From assembly GCF_014649335.1 (NCBI RefSeq), contig NZ_BMSV01000011.1, forward strand, positions 124,001 through 188,000: a stretch of DNA of 64,000 bases. Direction: 5' to 3'. This DNA is from Streptomyces roseolilacinus. Its GTDB lineage: Bacteria; Actinomycetota; Actinomycetes; Streptomycetales; Streptomycetaceae. The notes under the pieces are model-generated. The model was not told the origin of the DNA. It ran no database searches and was given only the letters and a program-made list of their open reading frames with translations. This document shows, piece by piece, positions 42,702 through 51,161 of this stretch (position 1 is the stretch's first letter; each line of letters begins with the position of its first letter). The position numbers and the translations under genes were made by a program.

Positions 42702-43148
42702 TCATCCGGCCCGGGGGCCACCGAGGTCGACGCCGTCGACCCGGCCGATCGTGCCGATCTGGATCAGCGTGCCGTTCTGCGTCACCCCGCTCACCGTGTT
42801 GTGGATCCGGACGGCCTGCCGGGGCTCGGCCGACGGCCCCTCCAGCTCGTCGAGCAGCGCGCGCAGTTCGGTCGCGGCCGCCGGGTCGTTGCGCAGGGCG
42901 CGGCGCATGCGGCCCCTCCACTCGGCGAGCGCCTCGGTCCTGGTCTCCTCGTCACCGGACCGCTCGGCCTCGACCAATTCGGCCCTGGCCTCCTCCAGCT
43001 CCCCGTCGATCACCGCCACGTCGCGGCCCGAGCGGCGGGCGAAGAACACGGCGACCCGTCCCCGGGCCTGCTCCCACGCCTCCCCGACCATCTGCTGCAC
43101 GAGGGCCGCCGCCCCCGCCGACGCCAGCGCCACCAACTCCGCTTCCAC
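42702..43148 (-). CDS. Small conserved protein with C-terminal RHIM-like (BASS3-like) amyloid motif
   Basis: 148 residues. The N terminus LVALASAGAAALVQQMVGEAWEQARGRVAVFFARRSG is the short hydrophobic/amphipathic segment seen in a large group of Streptomyces proteins, followed by an Ala/Glu/Arg-rich helical, coiled-coil-like region (about 45-105). The tail has IHNTVSGVTQNG, then LIQIG (about 132-136, IQIG encoded at 42753-42764), then TIGRVDGV. The IQIG tetrad is the core of the RHIM amyloid motif, and the SG...NG...IQIG...G spacing fits bacterial amyloid signalling motifs of the BASS3 type. GTG at 43148 follows AAGGGGG. An effector partner is not obvious nearby. Confidence 0.7.
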   Translation of the reverse strand: MEAELVALASAGAAALVQQMVGEAWEQARGRVAVFFARRSGRDVAVIDGELEEARAELVEAERSGDEETRTEALAEWRGRMRRALRNDPAAATELRALLDELEGPSAEPRQAVRIHNTVSGVTQNGTLIQIGTIGRVDGVDLGGPRAG

Positions 43149-43192
43149 AGTGCCCCCTTGGGGTCGATCGAGACAGGACAGCAGCGTAACGC

Positions 43193-44482
43193 TCAGGTGC
43201 CGAGCAGTCCGGCGAGTGCGCCGACCGGGTCGGGGTCCGGGGTGCCCCGCGGCCACCAGTCCTCGTGGCCCGCGTCGGACTCGTAGCCGTACCAGAGGCC
43301 GTCGCGGCCGTAGCGGAGCTGGAGCGCGGCCGTGGAGAGGCGGTTGCGCCACGGCCGGAAGTGCGGGGAGTCGGCGGCGATCAGGGCGGGCCGGGCGCGG
43401 TCGAAGGGGCCGGCCGGCGGGTCCCAGGGCTCCTCGAGCACGGCGAGGCCGGCCGGACCGCCCTGCCGCCAGGCGGCGACGGCGCGCGCCAGGTCGGCGG
43501 GCGTGCGGTCCACGGCGGCGGCGAGGTCCCGGTACAGGGCGCGGGTGGCGGCGGTGAGGCCGGAACCGGGGTGGGCGGCGGCGAGCCGGACGGCGTCCTG
43601 CCAGGGGGTGAGACCGGCGACCGGGTCGTGGCCGGTGGTCAGGTGCGCGTGGGCGCGGGCCGCGGCCTCGGAGGCCAGGAGCTCCAGGGCGAGGGGGTCG
43701 GGCGCCCCGGGCGCCTGCGGGTACGCGGGCGGGCGGCCGGGGTGGGCCGGGGGCGGCAGCGGCGGGGGCAGGGTGGCGGCGGGCACGGCGGTGACGGCGT
43801 CGCGGGCCGGCACGGTCGGGAGGGACGGGGGCGGCGCGGCGGCGGCCTCGGCGGCCGAGCGGACGGCGCTGCGGTGGCCGAGCGCGGCGAGGATCTCCTG
43901 CTCTCCGCGGCCGCGCATCAGGAACAGCGTGAACGGGTCCTCGTCGAGGAGCCGGGCCACCTGGTAGCAGAGCGCGGCGGCGTGCTTGCAGGGGTGGCCG
44001 TCGTCGGGGCAGGAGCAGTCGGGGACCAGGTCCCCGGCGTGCGGGAGGAGGCCGGTGAGGTCGGCCGGCGCGTGCGGGACGTCCTTGTCGAGGAGGGCCG
44101 CCAGGTGGCCGGGCCGGGCCGCGGCGGTATCGAGGAACGTCTCCCAGTCGTCGTCGCCGAGGACCCGGAGCCGGATCTGCGTGCGGTAGGGGCGGGCGCG
44201 GCTGCCGTGGACGTACGCCGTGACGCGGCCGGGCATGACGGTGATCGCGTCGACCAGTCCGCGGCCCGCGTAGGCGCGGCCCCGGGCGAGGCGGGCCGGG
44301 TCGAGGGCGGTCTCCTCCAGCGCGGCCACCCAGGCCTCGCCCCACCAGGTGGCGGCGGACGCGCCGTCCCCGCCGCCGGCGGGCGGGAGCCGGGGGAACG
44401 TGCGGCGCAGGTCGTCGTGGGCGGGCGCCGGGGCGCGGGTGCCGCGGGGGGCGGGGCGGCGCGGGCCGGGCCGGGGGGTCAT
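43193..44482 (-). CDS. SWIM zinc-finger protein, partner of the SNF2 helicase
   Basis: 429 residues. The SWIM motif CSCPDDGHPCKH (about 153-164; CxC-x5-CxH pattern) is preceded by the family module WWGEAWVAALEETALDPARLARGRAYAGRGLV (about 46-77) and followed by a long Pro/Ala-rich region and a helical C-terminal domain. SWIM proteins of this kind are encoded next to SNF2 helicases throughout actinobacteria and probably bind DNA or recruit the helicase. ATG overlaps the SNF2 gene stop (ATGA), so the two are made together. The pair's function is unknown; a DNA repair or chromatin-like role is inferred. Confidence 0.85.
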   Translation of the reverse strand: MTPRPGPRRPAPRGTRAPAPAHDDLRRTFPRLPPAGGGDGASAATWWGEAWVAALEETALDPARLARGRAYAGRGLVDAITVMPGRVTAYVHGSRARPYRTQIRLRVLGDDDWETFLDTAAARPGHLAALLDKDVPHAPADLTGLLPHAGDLVPDCSCPDDGHPCKHAAALCYQVARLLDEDPFTLFLMRGRGEQEILAALGHRSAVRSAAEAAAAPPPSLPTVPARDAVTAVPAATLPPPLPPPAHPGRPPAYPQAPGAPDPLALELLASEAAARAHAHLTTGHDPVAGLTPWQDAVRLAAAHPGSGLTAATRALYRDLAAAVDRTPADLARAVAAWRQGGPAGLAVLEEPWDPPAGPFDRARPALIAADSPHFRPWRNRLSTAALQLRYGRDGLWYGYESDAGHEDWWPRGTPDPDPVGALAGLLGT

Positions 44483-47319
44483 GACGGCCTCCTCAGGGAC
44501 ACCAGGTCGGCCAGTTCCCGGTCGGTCAGCTCGGTGAGGGCGGCCTCGCCGGAGCCGAGGACCGCGTCGGCGAGGGCGCGCTTGGCGGCCAGCAGTTCGG
44601 CGACGCGGTCCTCGACGGTGCCCTCGGCGATCAGCCGGTGGACCTGGACGGGCTGGGTCTGGCCGATGCGGTAGGCGCGGTCGGTGGCCTGCTCCTCGAC
44701 GGCCGGGTTCCACCAGCGGTCGTAGTGGACGACGTGTCCGGCGCGGGTGAGGTTGAGGCCCGTGCCGGCGGCCTTCAGGGACAGGACGAAGACGGGGACG
44801 CCGCCGGACTGGAAGCGGTCCACCATCCGCTCGCGCTCCGCGACCGGTGTGCCGCCGTGCAGCAGCTGGGAGGGGGCGCCGCGGGCGGCCAGGTGGGCGG
44901 TGAGGAGCCTGGCCATCGCCACGTACTGGGTGAAGACGAGGACCGAGCCGCCCTCGGCGAGGATCGTGTCCAGCAGCTCGTCGAGGAGGGCCAGCTTCCC
45001 GGAGCGGCCGGCGAGCCGGTGCGTGTCCTCCTTGAGGTACTGCGCCGGGTGGTTGCAGATCTGCTTGAGGGAGGTGAGCAGCTTCATGACCAGGCCGCGG
45101 CGGGCGATGCCCTCGGCGCCCTCGATGGCGGACATGGTCTCGCGGACGACCGCCTCGTAGAGGGACGCCTGCTCGCGGGTGAGGGGCACCGGGTGGTCCG
45201 ACTCGGTCTTGGGCGGCAGCTCCGGCACGATGCCGGGGTCGGACTTGCGGCGGCGCAGCAGGAAGGGGCGCACGAGGCGGGCGAGCCGCTCGACCGCTTC
45301 GTCGTTCTCGATCTCCTCGCTGTTCTCGACGGCGCGCGCGTGCCGGGCGCGGAACGCCTTGAGGGGGCCGAGGAGGCCGGGCGTGGTCCAGTCGAGGAGG
45401 GCCCACAGCTCGGAGAGGTTGTTCTCGACGGGCGTCCCGGTGAGGGCGACCCTCGCCGGGGCGGGGAGGGTGCGCAGCGCCCTGGCCGTGGCGGAGAACG
45501 GGTTCTTCACGTGCTGGGCCTCGTCCGCGACGACCATCCCCCAGGGGTGGGCGGCGAGCTGGGCGGCGCTGGTGCGCATCGTGCCGTACGTGGTGAGGAC
45601 GAAGCCGCCGTCGGTGCCGTCGAGGCTGCGGTCGGCGCCGTGGAAGCGGCGTACGGGCACGCCGGGGGCGAAGCGGTGGATCTCGCGCTGCCAGTTGCCG
45701 AGGAGGGAGGCGGGGCACACGACGAGGGTGGGCTCGCGGCGGGCGCGGCGCAGGTGCAGGGCGATCAGCGTGACGGTCTTGCCGAGGCCCATGTCGTCGG
45801 CGAGGCAGCCGCCGAGGCCGAGCGAGGTCATCAGGTCGAGCCAGGCCAGGCCGCGCAGCTGGTAGTCGCGCAGGGTGGCGGCGAGACCGGGCGGCGGGGC
45901 GGTCCGGCCGGGCGCGGCGGTCAACCGGTCGCGCAGGTCGGCGAGCGCGCCGACCGGGACGGCGGGGACGGTCTCGCCGTCGACCTCGGCGGTCCCGGTG
46001 AGGGCGGCGGCGAGCGCGTCGACCGGCTCCAGCAGGCCGAGCTGCCGCTTGCGGGCCTTGCGGACGAGGGCGGGGTCGACGACGACCCAGCGGTCGCGCA
46101 GCCGTACGACGGGCCGGTGGGCCTCGGCGAGGGCGTCCATCTCCCGCTCGGTGAGGGGCTCGCCGTCGAGGGCGAGCTGCCAGTCGAAGCGGAGCAGTCC
46201 GGCGCCGTCGAAGAACGCCGTCCCGTCCGTGGCGGAGCCGGGTGCGGGCCGGACGACGGCGGTGGCGGTGAGGGAGCGGGCCAGTTCGCGGGGCCAGTGC
46301 AGCGCGACGCCCGCCGCGTCCAGGCGGGCCGCGGCGAGGCCCAGCAGCTCGTACAGCTCGTCCTCGGTGAGCGCGAGGACGTCGGGCACGGGGCGCTCCA
46401 GGAGCCGGCCGAGCGGGGGCCAGACGCGGGCGGCGCGGCGCAGGGCCAGGAGGGCGTCGACGCGGGCGCGGGGGCCCAGGTGCTCGTCGCCGGCCGCGGC
46501 CCACAGGGCCTCGGCGTCGACGACGAGGGCGGGGTCGGCGAGGCTGTGCACCTGGACGACCGCGGCGGCGGCCCGCCGCTCGCCGCCGCCTTCCGGGGCG
46601 GTGTCGAACAGCTCGTACGAGGAGAGGTCGAGGCGCAGGGAGACGCGGACGCCCGCGTCCATCCCGGCGGCGGCCTCGGCGGCCCAGGCGCGCGCGTGGG
46701 GCAGCCGCTGCGGCTCCCGGGCGGCGAACGGCGCCCCGGCGGCGAACGCGGCGGCGGGCGTGCGCGGCAGGCCGTCGGCGACGGCGTCGAGGAAGGCGCG
46801 GACGAGCGCCTCGGGCTCGGGCAGCCGGAGCGGCCGGCGGTCCGGTACGGGCACGGCGTACGCCTCGTACGGCATGGCGGCGGCGACGGCGCGCAGGTGG
46901 GTGACGTCGTCGGCGTCCAGCGGGCCGGCCCGCCAGGCGTCGAGGTCGCCGGCGGTGAGCCCGGGCAGGAGGCGCCCGCGCGCGACCAGGTGCAGCCCGT
47001 GCAGGGCGGCGGCGCCCCAGCAGGCGGCCGCGGGGTGGGCGTGCGGGTCGTGGCGGGCGGCGGCGAGCAGGGGCAGGGCGTCGGCGACGGACAGGAACAG
47101 GGCGGGCACCCGCCGGCTGCGGGCCCCGCCGCCGTGGCGCCGCACGACGGTGAGCGTGCCGGCCTCCCCCACCGTGCCGGCCTCCCCCGCCGGGCCGGCG
47201 GGCAGGGGGCCGCCGTCGGGGGACCAGAAGGCGACGCGGCCGTCGCGGGGCGGGTCGGCGGGCAGGAACACCGCGGCGGCGCCGTGCGGCGCGCGGACCC
47301 GCGGCGTCTCGTCGCTCAT
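44479..47319 (-). CDS. SNF2/Rad54-family DNA-dependent ATPase
   Basis: 946 residues. The C-terminal half is a complete SNF2 motor: GLGGCLADDMGLGKTVTLIAL (motif I, about 504-524), VVADEAQHVKNPFSATARAL (motif II, about 596-615), ALTGTPVENNLSELWAL (motif III), VLVFTQYVAMARLL and LKAAGTGLNLTRAGHVVHYDRWWNPAVEEQATDRAYRIGQ (motifs V-VI). The N-terminal 480 residues are a variable SNF2_N-associated region with an HDA-type DUF3670 look. Bacterial members remodel protein-DNA complexes. It is coupled to the SWIM protein downstream and diverges from the DUF6343 gene. Confidence 0.92.
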   Translation of the reverse strand: MSDETPRVRAPHGAAAVFLPADPPRDGRVAFWSPDGGPLPAGPAGEAGTVGEAGTLTVVRRHGGGARSRRVPALFLSVADALPLLAAARHDPHAHPAAACWGAAALHGLHLVARGRLLPGLTAGDLDAWRAGPLDADDVTHLRAVAAAMPYEAYAVPVPDRRPLRLPEPEALVRAFLDAVADGLPRTPAAAFAAGAPFAAREPQRLPHARAWAAEAAAGMDAGVRVSLRLDLSSYELFDTAPEGGGERRAAAAVVQVHSLADPALVVDAEALWAAAGDEHLGPRARVDALLALRRAARVWPPLGRLLERPVPDVLALTEDELYELLGLAAARLDAAGVALHWPRELARSLTATAVVRPAPGSATDGTAFFDGAGLLRFDWQLALDGEPLTEREMDALAEAHRPVVRLRDRWVVVDPALVRKARKRQLGLLEPVDALAAALTGTAEVDGETVPAVPVGALADLRDRLTAAPGRTAPPPGLAATLRDYQLRGLAWLDLMTSLGLGGCLADDMGLGKTVTLIALHLRRARREPTLVVCPASLLGNWQREIHRFAPGVPVRRFHGADRSLDGTDGGFVLTTYGTMRTSAAQLAAHPWGMVVADEAQHVKNPFSATARALRTLPAPARVALTGTPVENNLSELWALLDWTTPGLLGPLKAFRARHARAVENSEEIENDEAVERLARLVRPFLLRRRKSDPGIVPELPPKTESDHPVPLTREQASLYEAVVRETMSAIEGAEGIARRGLVMKLLTSLKQICNHPAQYLKEDTHRLAGRSGKLALLDELLDTILAEGGSVLVFTQYVAMARLLTAHLAARGAPSQLLHGGTPVAERERMVDRFQSGGVPVFVLSLKAAGTGLNLTRAGHVVHYDRWWNPAVEEQATDRAYRIGQTQPVQVHRLIAEGTVEDRVAELLAAKRALADAVLGSGEAALTELTDRELADLVSLRRPS

Positions 47320-47467
47320 GAGCCGGCCACCTCCCCTGACGTGTCCCCCGGCGGTCGGGACCCTCTGCCCACCGACCTTACGGCGGGGGTCTGACAACAG
47401 GTCCCGCCGCGGGTGCCGGCCGCCGTGATCGGGGGCGGCTCGCGGGTACCCGCCCAGCGGGAGAACG

Positions 47468-47764
47468 ATGACCATGCGCAGTGGAAACGAACCGGTCACC
47501 GCGCGCAGCCCGCTCAGGCTGCGGCTCGGGCTGGGTGTGTGGGGCCTGCTGTGGGCCCTCGGCGGCACCGTCGCGTTCGCGCTGGCGGGGCGGACGGGCT
47601 GGGCGGTCGCCTGCGGGGTGCTGCTGGTGGTGGTGGCGGCCGACGTGGTGGTGATCCTGCGCCACATGAGGCAGGGCCCCCGCTACCAGCCGGGCCGGGA
47701 CGTCCCCCCGTACGAGCCGCCGTACGGGCCGGGCCGCCGGAGCCGGTGGCGCGGCGGCCCGTAG
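47468..47764 (+). CDS. Small two-helix membrane protein (DUF6343-like)
   Basis: 98 residues. GNEPVTARSPLRLRLGLGVWGLLW is the conserved start of a small Streptomyces membrane protein family. Two hydrophobic helices (about 22-42 and 45-64) are followed by a charged, Pro/Tyr-rich tail (PPYEPPYGPG). No function is known. The ATG two codons later is an alternative start. It diverges from the SNF2 gene and ends at a convergent terminator. Confidence 0.75.
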   Translation: MTMRSGNEPVTARSPLRLRLGLGVWGLLWALGGTVAFALAGRTGWAVACGVLLVVVAADVVVILRHMRQGPRYQPGRDVPPYEPPYGPGRRSRWRGGP

Positions 47765-47775
47765 GCGGCGTGGGC

Positions 47776-47799
47776 CGCGGCGCCGCCGGGGGCGCCGCG
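47776..47799. terminator. Convergent terminator between DUF6343 and TPR genes
   Basis: A perfect 9-bp inverted repeat (47776-47784 with 47791-47799, 6-base loop) fills the gap between two convergent stops. Confidence 0.6.
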
Positions 47800-48168
47800 T
47801 CAGTCGGTGGCGTCGAAGCGCGCCGCCTCCACGTACTCGGGCTTCGGGTCGAGGGCGGCGGCCAGCCGGAAGTGGCGCCTGGCGTGCTGCGGGCGGCCGG
47901 CGCGCTGCAGGGTGCGGGCCAGTCCGAAGTGGGCGAACGCGTTGTCCGGCTCGCGCTCCAGGACCAGCTCGAACTCGAGCTCCGCGGGACGCAGTTGGGC
48001 GGCCGCGAAGAAGGCGCGGGCGCGCAGGAGGCGCGCGGCGGTGTTCTCCGGGTGAGCGGCGATCACGGAGTCGAGCAGCTTGACGGCGCCGCGCGGGTCG
48101 CGCGCGGCGAGCAGCTGCTCGGCCGCCCGGTAGTCGATGACATGGGTTTCCGGGTTGCTGTCGGGCAC
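47800..48168 (-). CDS. Tetratricopeptide repeat protein
   Basis: 122 residues with about two and a half TPR units: YRAAEQLLAARDPRGAVKLLDSVIAAHPENTAARLLRARAFF (about 13-54) and ELEFELVLEREPDNAFAHFGLARTLQRAGRPQHARRHFRLAAALDP. It has no signal peptide, so it is cytosolic and probably a protein-protein adapter. GTG at 48168 is preferred to an ATG 36 bases upstream because GGAAGGA lies 7 bases before it. It lies 50 bases after coaE on the same strand, a conserved association in streptomycetes. Confidence 0.82.
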   Translation of the reverse strand: MPDSNPETHVIDYRAAEQLLAARDPRGAVKLLDSVIAAHPENTAARLLRARAFFAAAQLRPAELEFELVLEREPDNAFAHFGLARTLQRAGRPQHARRHFRLAAALDPKPEYVEAARFDATD

Positions 48169-48218
48169 GGTCGGATCCTTCCCCTCGTCGCGGCCCTTCA
48201 ACATCCCCGGTGGCGGGC

Positions 48219-48830
48219 CTATTCCGGCCCGGTGCGGGCCGCGCGGGCCACCAGCCGCTCCCAGACCTCGCGGACCTGCGGCTCCAGGGCTTCGAGGGGG
48301 CCGTCGTTGTCGATGACGTGGTCGGCGACGGCGCGCCGCTGCTCGGAGGTGGCCTGGGCGGCCATCCGGGCGCGGGCCTCGGACTCGGTCATGCCGCGGA
48401 GCCGTACGAGGCGGTCGATCCGGGTCTCGGCGGACGCGTCGACGACCACGACGACGTCGTAGAGGGGCGCGAGGCCGTTCTCGGTGAGGAGGGGGACGTC
48501 GTGGACGACGACGGCGTCGGGCGCGGCGGCGGCCTGCAGTTCGGCCGAGCGGGCGCCGACGAGGGGGTGGACGATGCCGTTGAGGGTGGCGAGGCGCTCG
48601 GCGTCGCCGAAGACGATGGAACCCAGCTTGGGCCGGTCCAGGGTGCCCTCCCCGGTCAGGACGTCGGGGCCGAACGCCTCCACGACGGCGGCGAGCCCGG
48701 GCGTGCCGGGCTCGACGACCTCGCGGGCGATCCGGTCGGCGTCGACGAGGACGGCGCCGTACGAGACGAGGAGGCGGGAGACCTCGCTTTTGCCGGCGCC
48801 GATTCCGCCGGTGAGACCTACGGTCAACAT
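48219..48830 (-). CDS. coaE: Dephospho-CoA kinase
   Basis: 203 residues. It adds the 3'-phosphate in the last step of coenzyme A synthesis. The P-loop GLTGGIGAGKSEVSRLL (about 5-21), VDADRIAREVVEPG (about 30-43), VVVHDVPLLTENGL (about 105-118) and RIDRLVRLRGMTESEARARMAAQ (lid) are all present. Length matches the bacterial enzyme. Many actinobacteria fuse a GrpB domain to CoaE, but this one is the stand-alone form. Confidence 0.95.
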   Translation of the reverse strand: MLTVGLTGGIGAGKSEVSRLLVSYGAVLVDADRIAREVVEPGTPGLAAVVEAFGPDVLTGEGTLDRPKLGSIVFGDAERLATLNGIVHPLVGARSAELQAAAAPDAVVVHDVPLLTENGLAPLYDVVVVVDASAETRIDRLVRLRGMTESEARARMAAQATSEQRRAVADHVIDNDGPLEALEPQVREVWERLVARAARTGPE

Positions 48831-48897
48831 GAGCGGAAGCCTAGGGGCAGGGGCGGGGCGGACGTCGGCCGCCCCCGTGGCGGCCGGCGTCCGCGCG

Positions 48898-49839
48898 CTA
48901 CGGCGTGTCGCCCTCCCGCTCGGCGAGGAAGCGCTCGAACTCCCGGCCGATCTCGTCGGCGGACGGCAGCTCCACGGGCTCCGCGACGAGGCTGCCGCGG
49001 GTCTCGACGCCGGCCAGCGCGTCGTACTGGTGCTCCAGCCCCTTGACCAGGGCGACCAGTTCCTCGTCGCCCTCGCCGATCTGGCGGTCGATCTCGGTCT
49101 GCGTACGCTGCGCGGCGGCGCGCAGGTTGTGCGCCACGGTCGGCAGGACCAGGCCCGTCGCCGCCGTGATCGCCTCGACGGTGGTGAGCGCCGCGTCGGG
49201 GTAGGCGGAGCGGGCCACGTAGTGCGGGACGTGCGCGGCGATGCCGAGCACGTCGTGCCCGGCCTCGATCAGCCGGTACTCGACGAGCGCGACGGCGCTG
49301 CCGGGGACCTGCGCCTCGTCGAACGGGCTGCGGTGCCCCGGTACGAGGTCGGCGCGGCTGCCGTGCGGGGTGAGGCCGACGGGCCGGGTGTGCGGGACGC
49401 CCATCGGGATGCCGTGGAAGTTGACGGAGAGGCGCACGCCGAGCCGCTCCACGATCTGCCGCACGGCCGCGGCGAAGCGCTCCCACTCCACGTCGGGCTC
49501 GGGCCCCGACAGCAGCAGGAAGGGGGCGCCGGTGGCGTCCTGGACGATACGGAGCTCGATGGCCGGGGTGTCGTACCCGGTCCAGCGGTCGCGGCGGAAG
49601 GTGAGCAACGGGCGGCGCGCCCGGTAGTCGACCAGACGGTCGTGGTCGAAGCGGGCCACCACCTGGTGCGGGAGGGTCTCCAGCAGGCCGTCGACGATCT
49701 GCTCGCCGACCTCTCCCGCGTCGATGTATCCGTCGAAGTGACAGAGCATGATCAGGCCGGCCGACTCCTGGGCGAGCGCCATGTCGGCCACCGCCAGGCC
49801 CTTCGGCTCCCATGCGTACAAATCCTGCGGATCAAGCAC
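48898..49839 (-). CDS. PAC2-family protein
   Basis: 313 residues of the PAC2 (proteasome assembly chaperone-like) family: MLCHFDGYIDAGEVGEQIVDGLLE (about 31-54), GPEPDVEWERFAAAVRQI, FHGIPMGVPHTRPVGLTPHGSR and the C-terminal QIGEGDEELVALVKGLEHQYD. Actinobacteria have proteasomes, and bacterial PAC2 proteins have been linked to them only by homology, so the role is not settled. GTG at 49839 is chosen because GGAGGAG lies 8 bases ahead and the two preceding in-frame codons are not starts. It is divergent from the secreted beta-helix gene. Confidence 0.85.
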   Translation of the reverse strand: MLDPQDLYAWEPKGLAVADMALAQESAGLIMLCHFDGYIDAGEVGEQIVDGLLETLPHQVVARFDHDRLVDYRARRPLLTFRRDRWTGYDTPAIELRIVQDATGAPFLLLSGPEPDVEWERFAAAVRQIVERLGVRLSVNFHGIPMGVPHTRPVGLTPHGSRADLVPGHRSPFDEAQVPGSAVALVEYRLIEAGHDVLGIAAHVPHYVARSAYPDAALTTVEAITAATGLVLPTVAHNLRAAAQRTQTEIDRQIGEGDEELVALVKGLEHQYDALAGVETRGSLVAEPVELPSADEIGREFERFLAEREGDTP

Positions 49840-49932
49840 GATTACCGCTCCTCCTCGTGTTCCCACGGAACAACGTCGCACGGGCCTCCGACATTCCCGG
49901 AGGCGCCCATGTCGCGGACGGGGCACGGCGTT

Positions 49933-49972
49933 TGGTCCAGACCTTGACATGCCCACAGCCCATCCCTACCGT
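49933..49972 (+). promoter_or_regulatory. Promoter with DasR/chitinase-type operator ahead of the beta-helix gene
   Basis: TTGACA (49944-49949) and TACCGT (49967-49972) are 17 bases apart, a near-consensus housekeeping promoter with about a 60-base leader. TGGTCCAGACCT (49933-49944) directly overlaps the -35. It is a near-palindrome that matches the 12-bp repeat of Streptomyces chitinase promoters and the core of the DasR site TGGTCTAGACCA at 10 of 12 positions, as I remember them. Confidence 0.65.
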
Positions 49973-50040
49973 CTCGGGACAGCGCGCGTTCAGCATCCCG
50001 CCCGGCGTCCACGTACGAGAACCCCACGGGAAGGCCCCCC

Positions 50041-51024
50041 ATGCGCACCGGCACGCTGCTCCCCGCCCTGCTCCCGGCCGCCCTCGCCCTGACCGCCACC
50101 GCCACCGTGACGGCACCTCCGACCGGGGCCGCCGCCGAGCGGACCGCCGCCGTCGTCGACGTCTCGACGGCGGCCCAGCTGAAGGCGGCGCTCACGACCG
50201 TGCGGCCCGGCGACACGATCCGGCTCGCCGACGGCACCTACCCGGGCAACTTCAAGGCCAGGACTCCCGGCACCGCCTCCGCGCGCATCGTCCTGACCGG
50301 CTCGCCGCGGGCCGTCCTCACGGCGGGCGGCGGCTACGGCCTGCACCTCGACGGCGCCTCGTACTGGACCGTGCACGGCGTGACGGTCACCGGCGGGCAG
50401 AAGGGGATCATGATGGACCGCGCGAACGGCGTCGTCATCGACGCGGTCACCGTGCACGGCCTGGACATGGAGGGCGTCCACTTCCGGAACTCCAGCAGCG
50501 ACGGCGTCGTCCGGAACTCCCGCATCCACGACACGGGCCTCGACGGCCGCGGGATGGGCGAGGGCGTCTACGTGGGGACGGCGAACACGCTGTCGGACCG
50601 GAGCGACGGCGTCCAGGTGCTCCACAACACCATCGGCCCCGGCGTGGGCGGCGAGGGCGTCGACGTCAAGGAGGGCACCACCGGCGCCCGGATCGTCGGG
50701 AACACCTTCGACGGGCGCGGGATGACGGGCGTCCACCACGACGACTCGTGGGTGGACGTGAAGGGCAACGACGTCCTCGTCTCGGGCAACACCGGCCGGA
50801 GCACGCTCGGCAACGGCTTCGAGGTGCACTCCCAGCAGCCCGGCTGGGGCTGCGGCACCGTCTTCCGCGGCAACCACGCGGACCTGACGGGCGCGACCGG
50901 CGCGAACCGGTACGCGGTCCACGCCCCGCACCACTCCGCCTCCTGCCGGACGACGGTGTACGCCGACAACACCCGCACCGGCGGGAGCGGCCTGGTCACG
51001 CCGGGCGTCCCCGTCGTGGACTGA
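50041..51024 (+). CDS. Secreted right-handed beta-helix protein (pectate lyase/polysaccharide lyase-like)
   Basis: 327 residues. A signal peptide (LLPALLPAALALTATATVTA, cleavage near GAAAE) precedes the beta-helix start VSTAAQLKAALTTVRPGDTIRLADGTYPGNF, which is shared by PL6 chondroitinase-B/alginate lyases and other parallel beta-helix proteins. Repeated turns follow, such as GLHLDGASYWTVHGVTVTGG, VHFRNSSSDGVVRNSRIHDTG and GARIVGNTFDGRGMTG. Two C-terminal cysteines (GWGCGT, ASCRTT) probably form a disulfide. The promoter carries a chitinase-type operator, so control by amino-sugar status is likely. The polymer substrate is unknown. Confidence 0.82.
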   Translation: MRTGTLLPALLPAALALTATATVTAPPTGAAAERTAAVVDVSTAAQLKAALTTVRPGDTIRLADGTYPGNFKARTPGTASARIVLTGSPRAVLTAGGGYGLHLDGASYWTVHGVTVTGGQKGIMMDRANGVVIDAVTVHGLDMEGVHFRNSSSDGVVRNSRIHDTGLDGRGMGEGVYVGTANTLSDRSDGVQVLHNTIGPGVGGEGVDVKEGTTGARIVGNTFDGRGMTGVHHDDSWVDVKGNDVLVSGNTGRSTLGNGFEVHSQQPGWGCGTVFRGNHADLTGATGANRYAVHAPHHSASCRTTVYADNTRTGGSGLVTPGVPVVD

Positions 51025-51087
51025 CGCCCCCGGCGCGGGGAGGCCGCCGCCCGCCCGGCCGGCCGGACGGGCGGGCGGGCGGGAACG

Positions 51088-51123
51088 CACCGAGGCCCGC
51101 CCCTCGCGGGGCGGGCCTCGGTG
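51088..51123. terminator. Convergent terminator between beta-helix gene and rpsA
   Basis: A perfect 16-bp inverted repeat (51088-51103 with 51108-51123) with a 4-base loop lies between convergent genes, with TCT following on the plus strand. Confidence 0.88.
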
Positions 51124-51161
51124 TCTACCGGCTAGGAGCTAGCGGGTCGGTGCGGAGCCGT

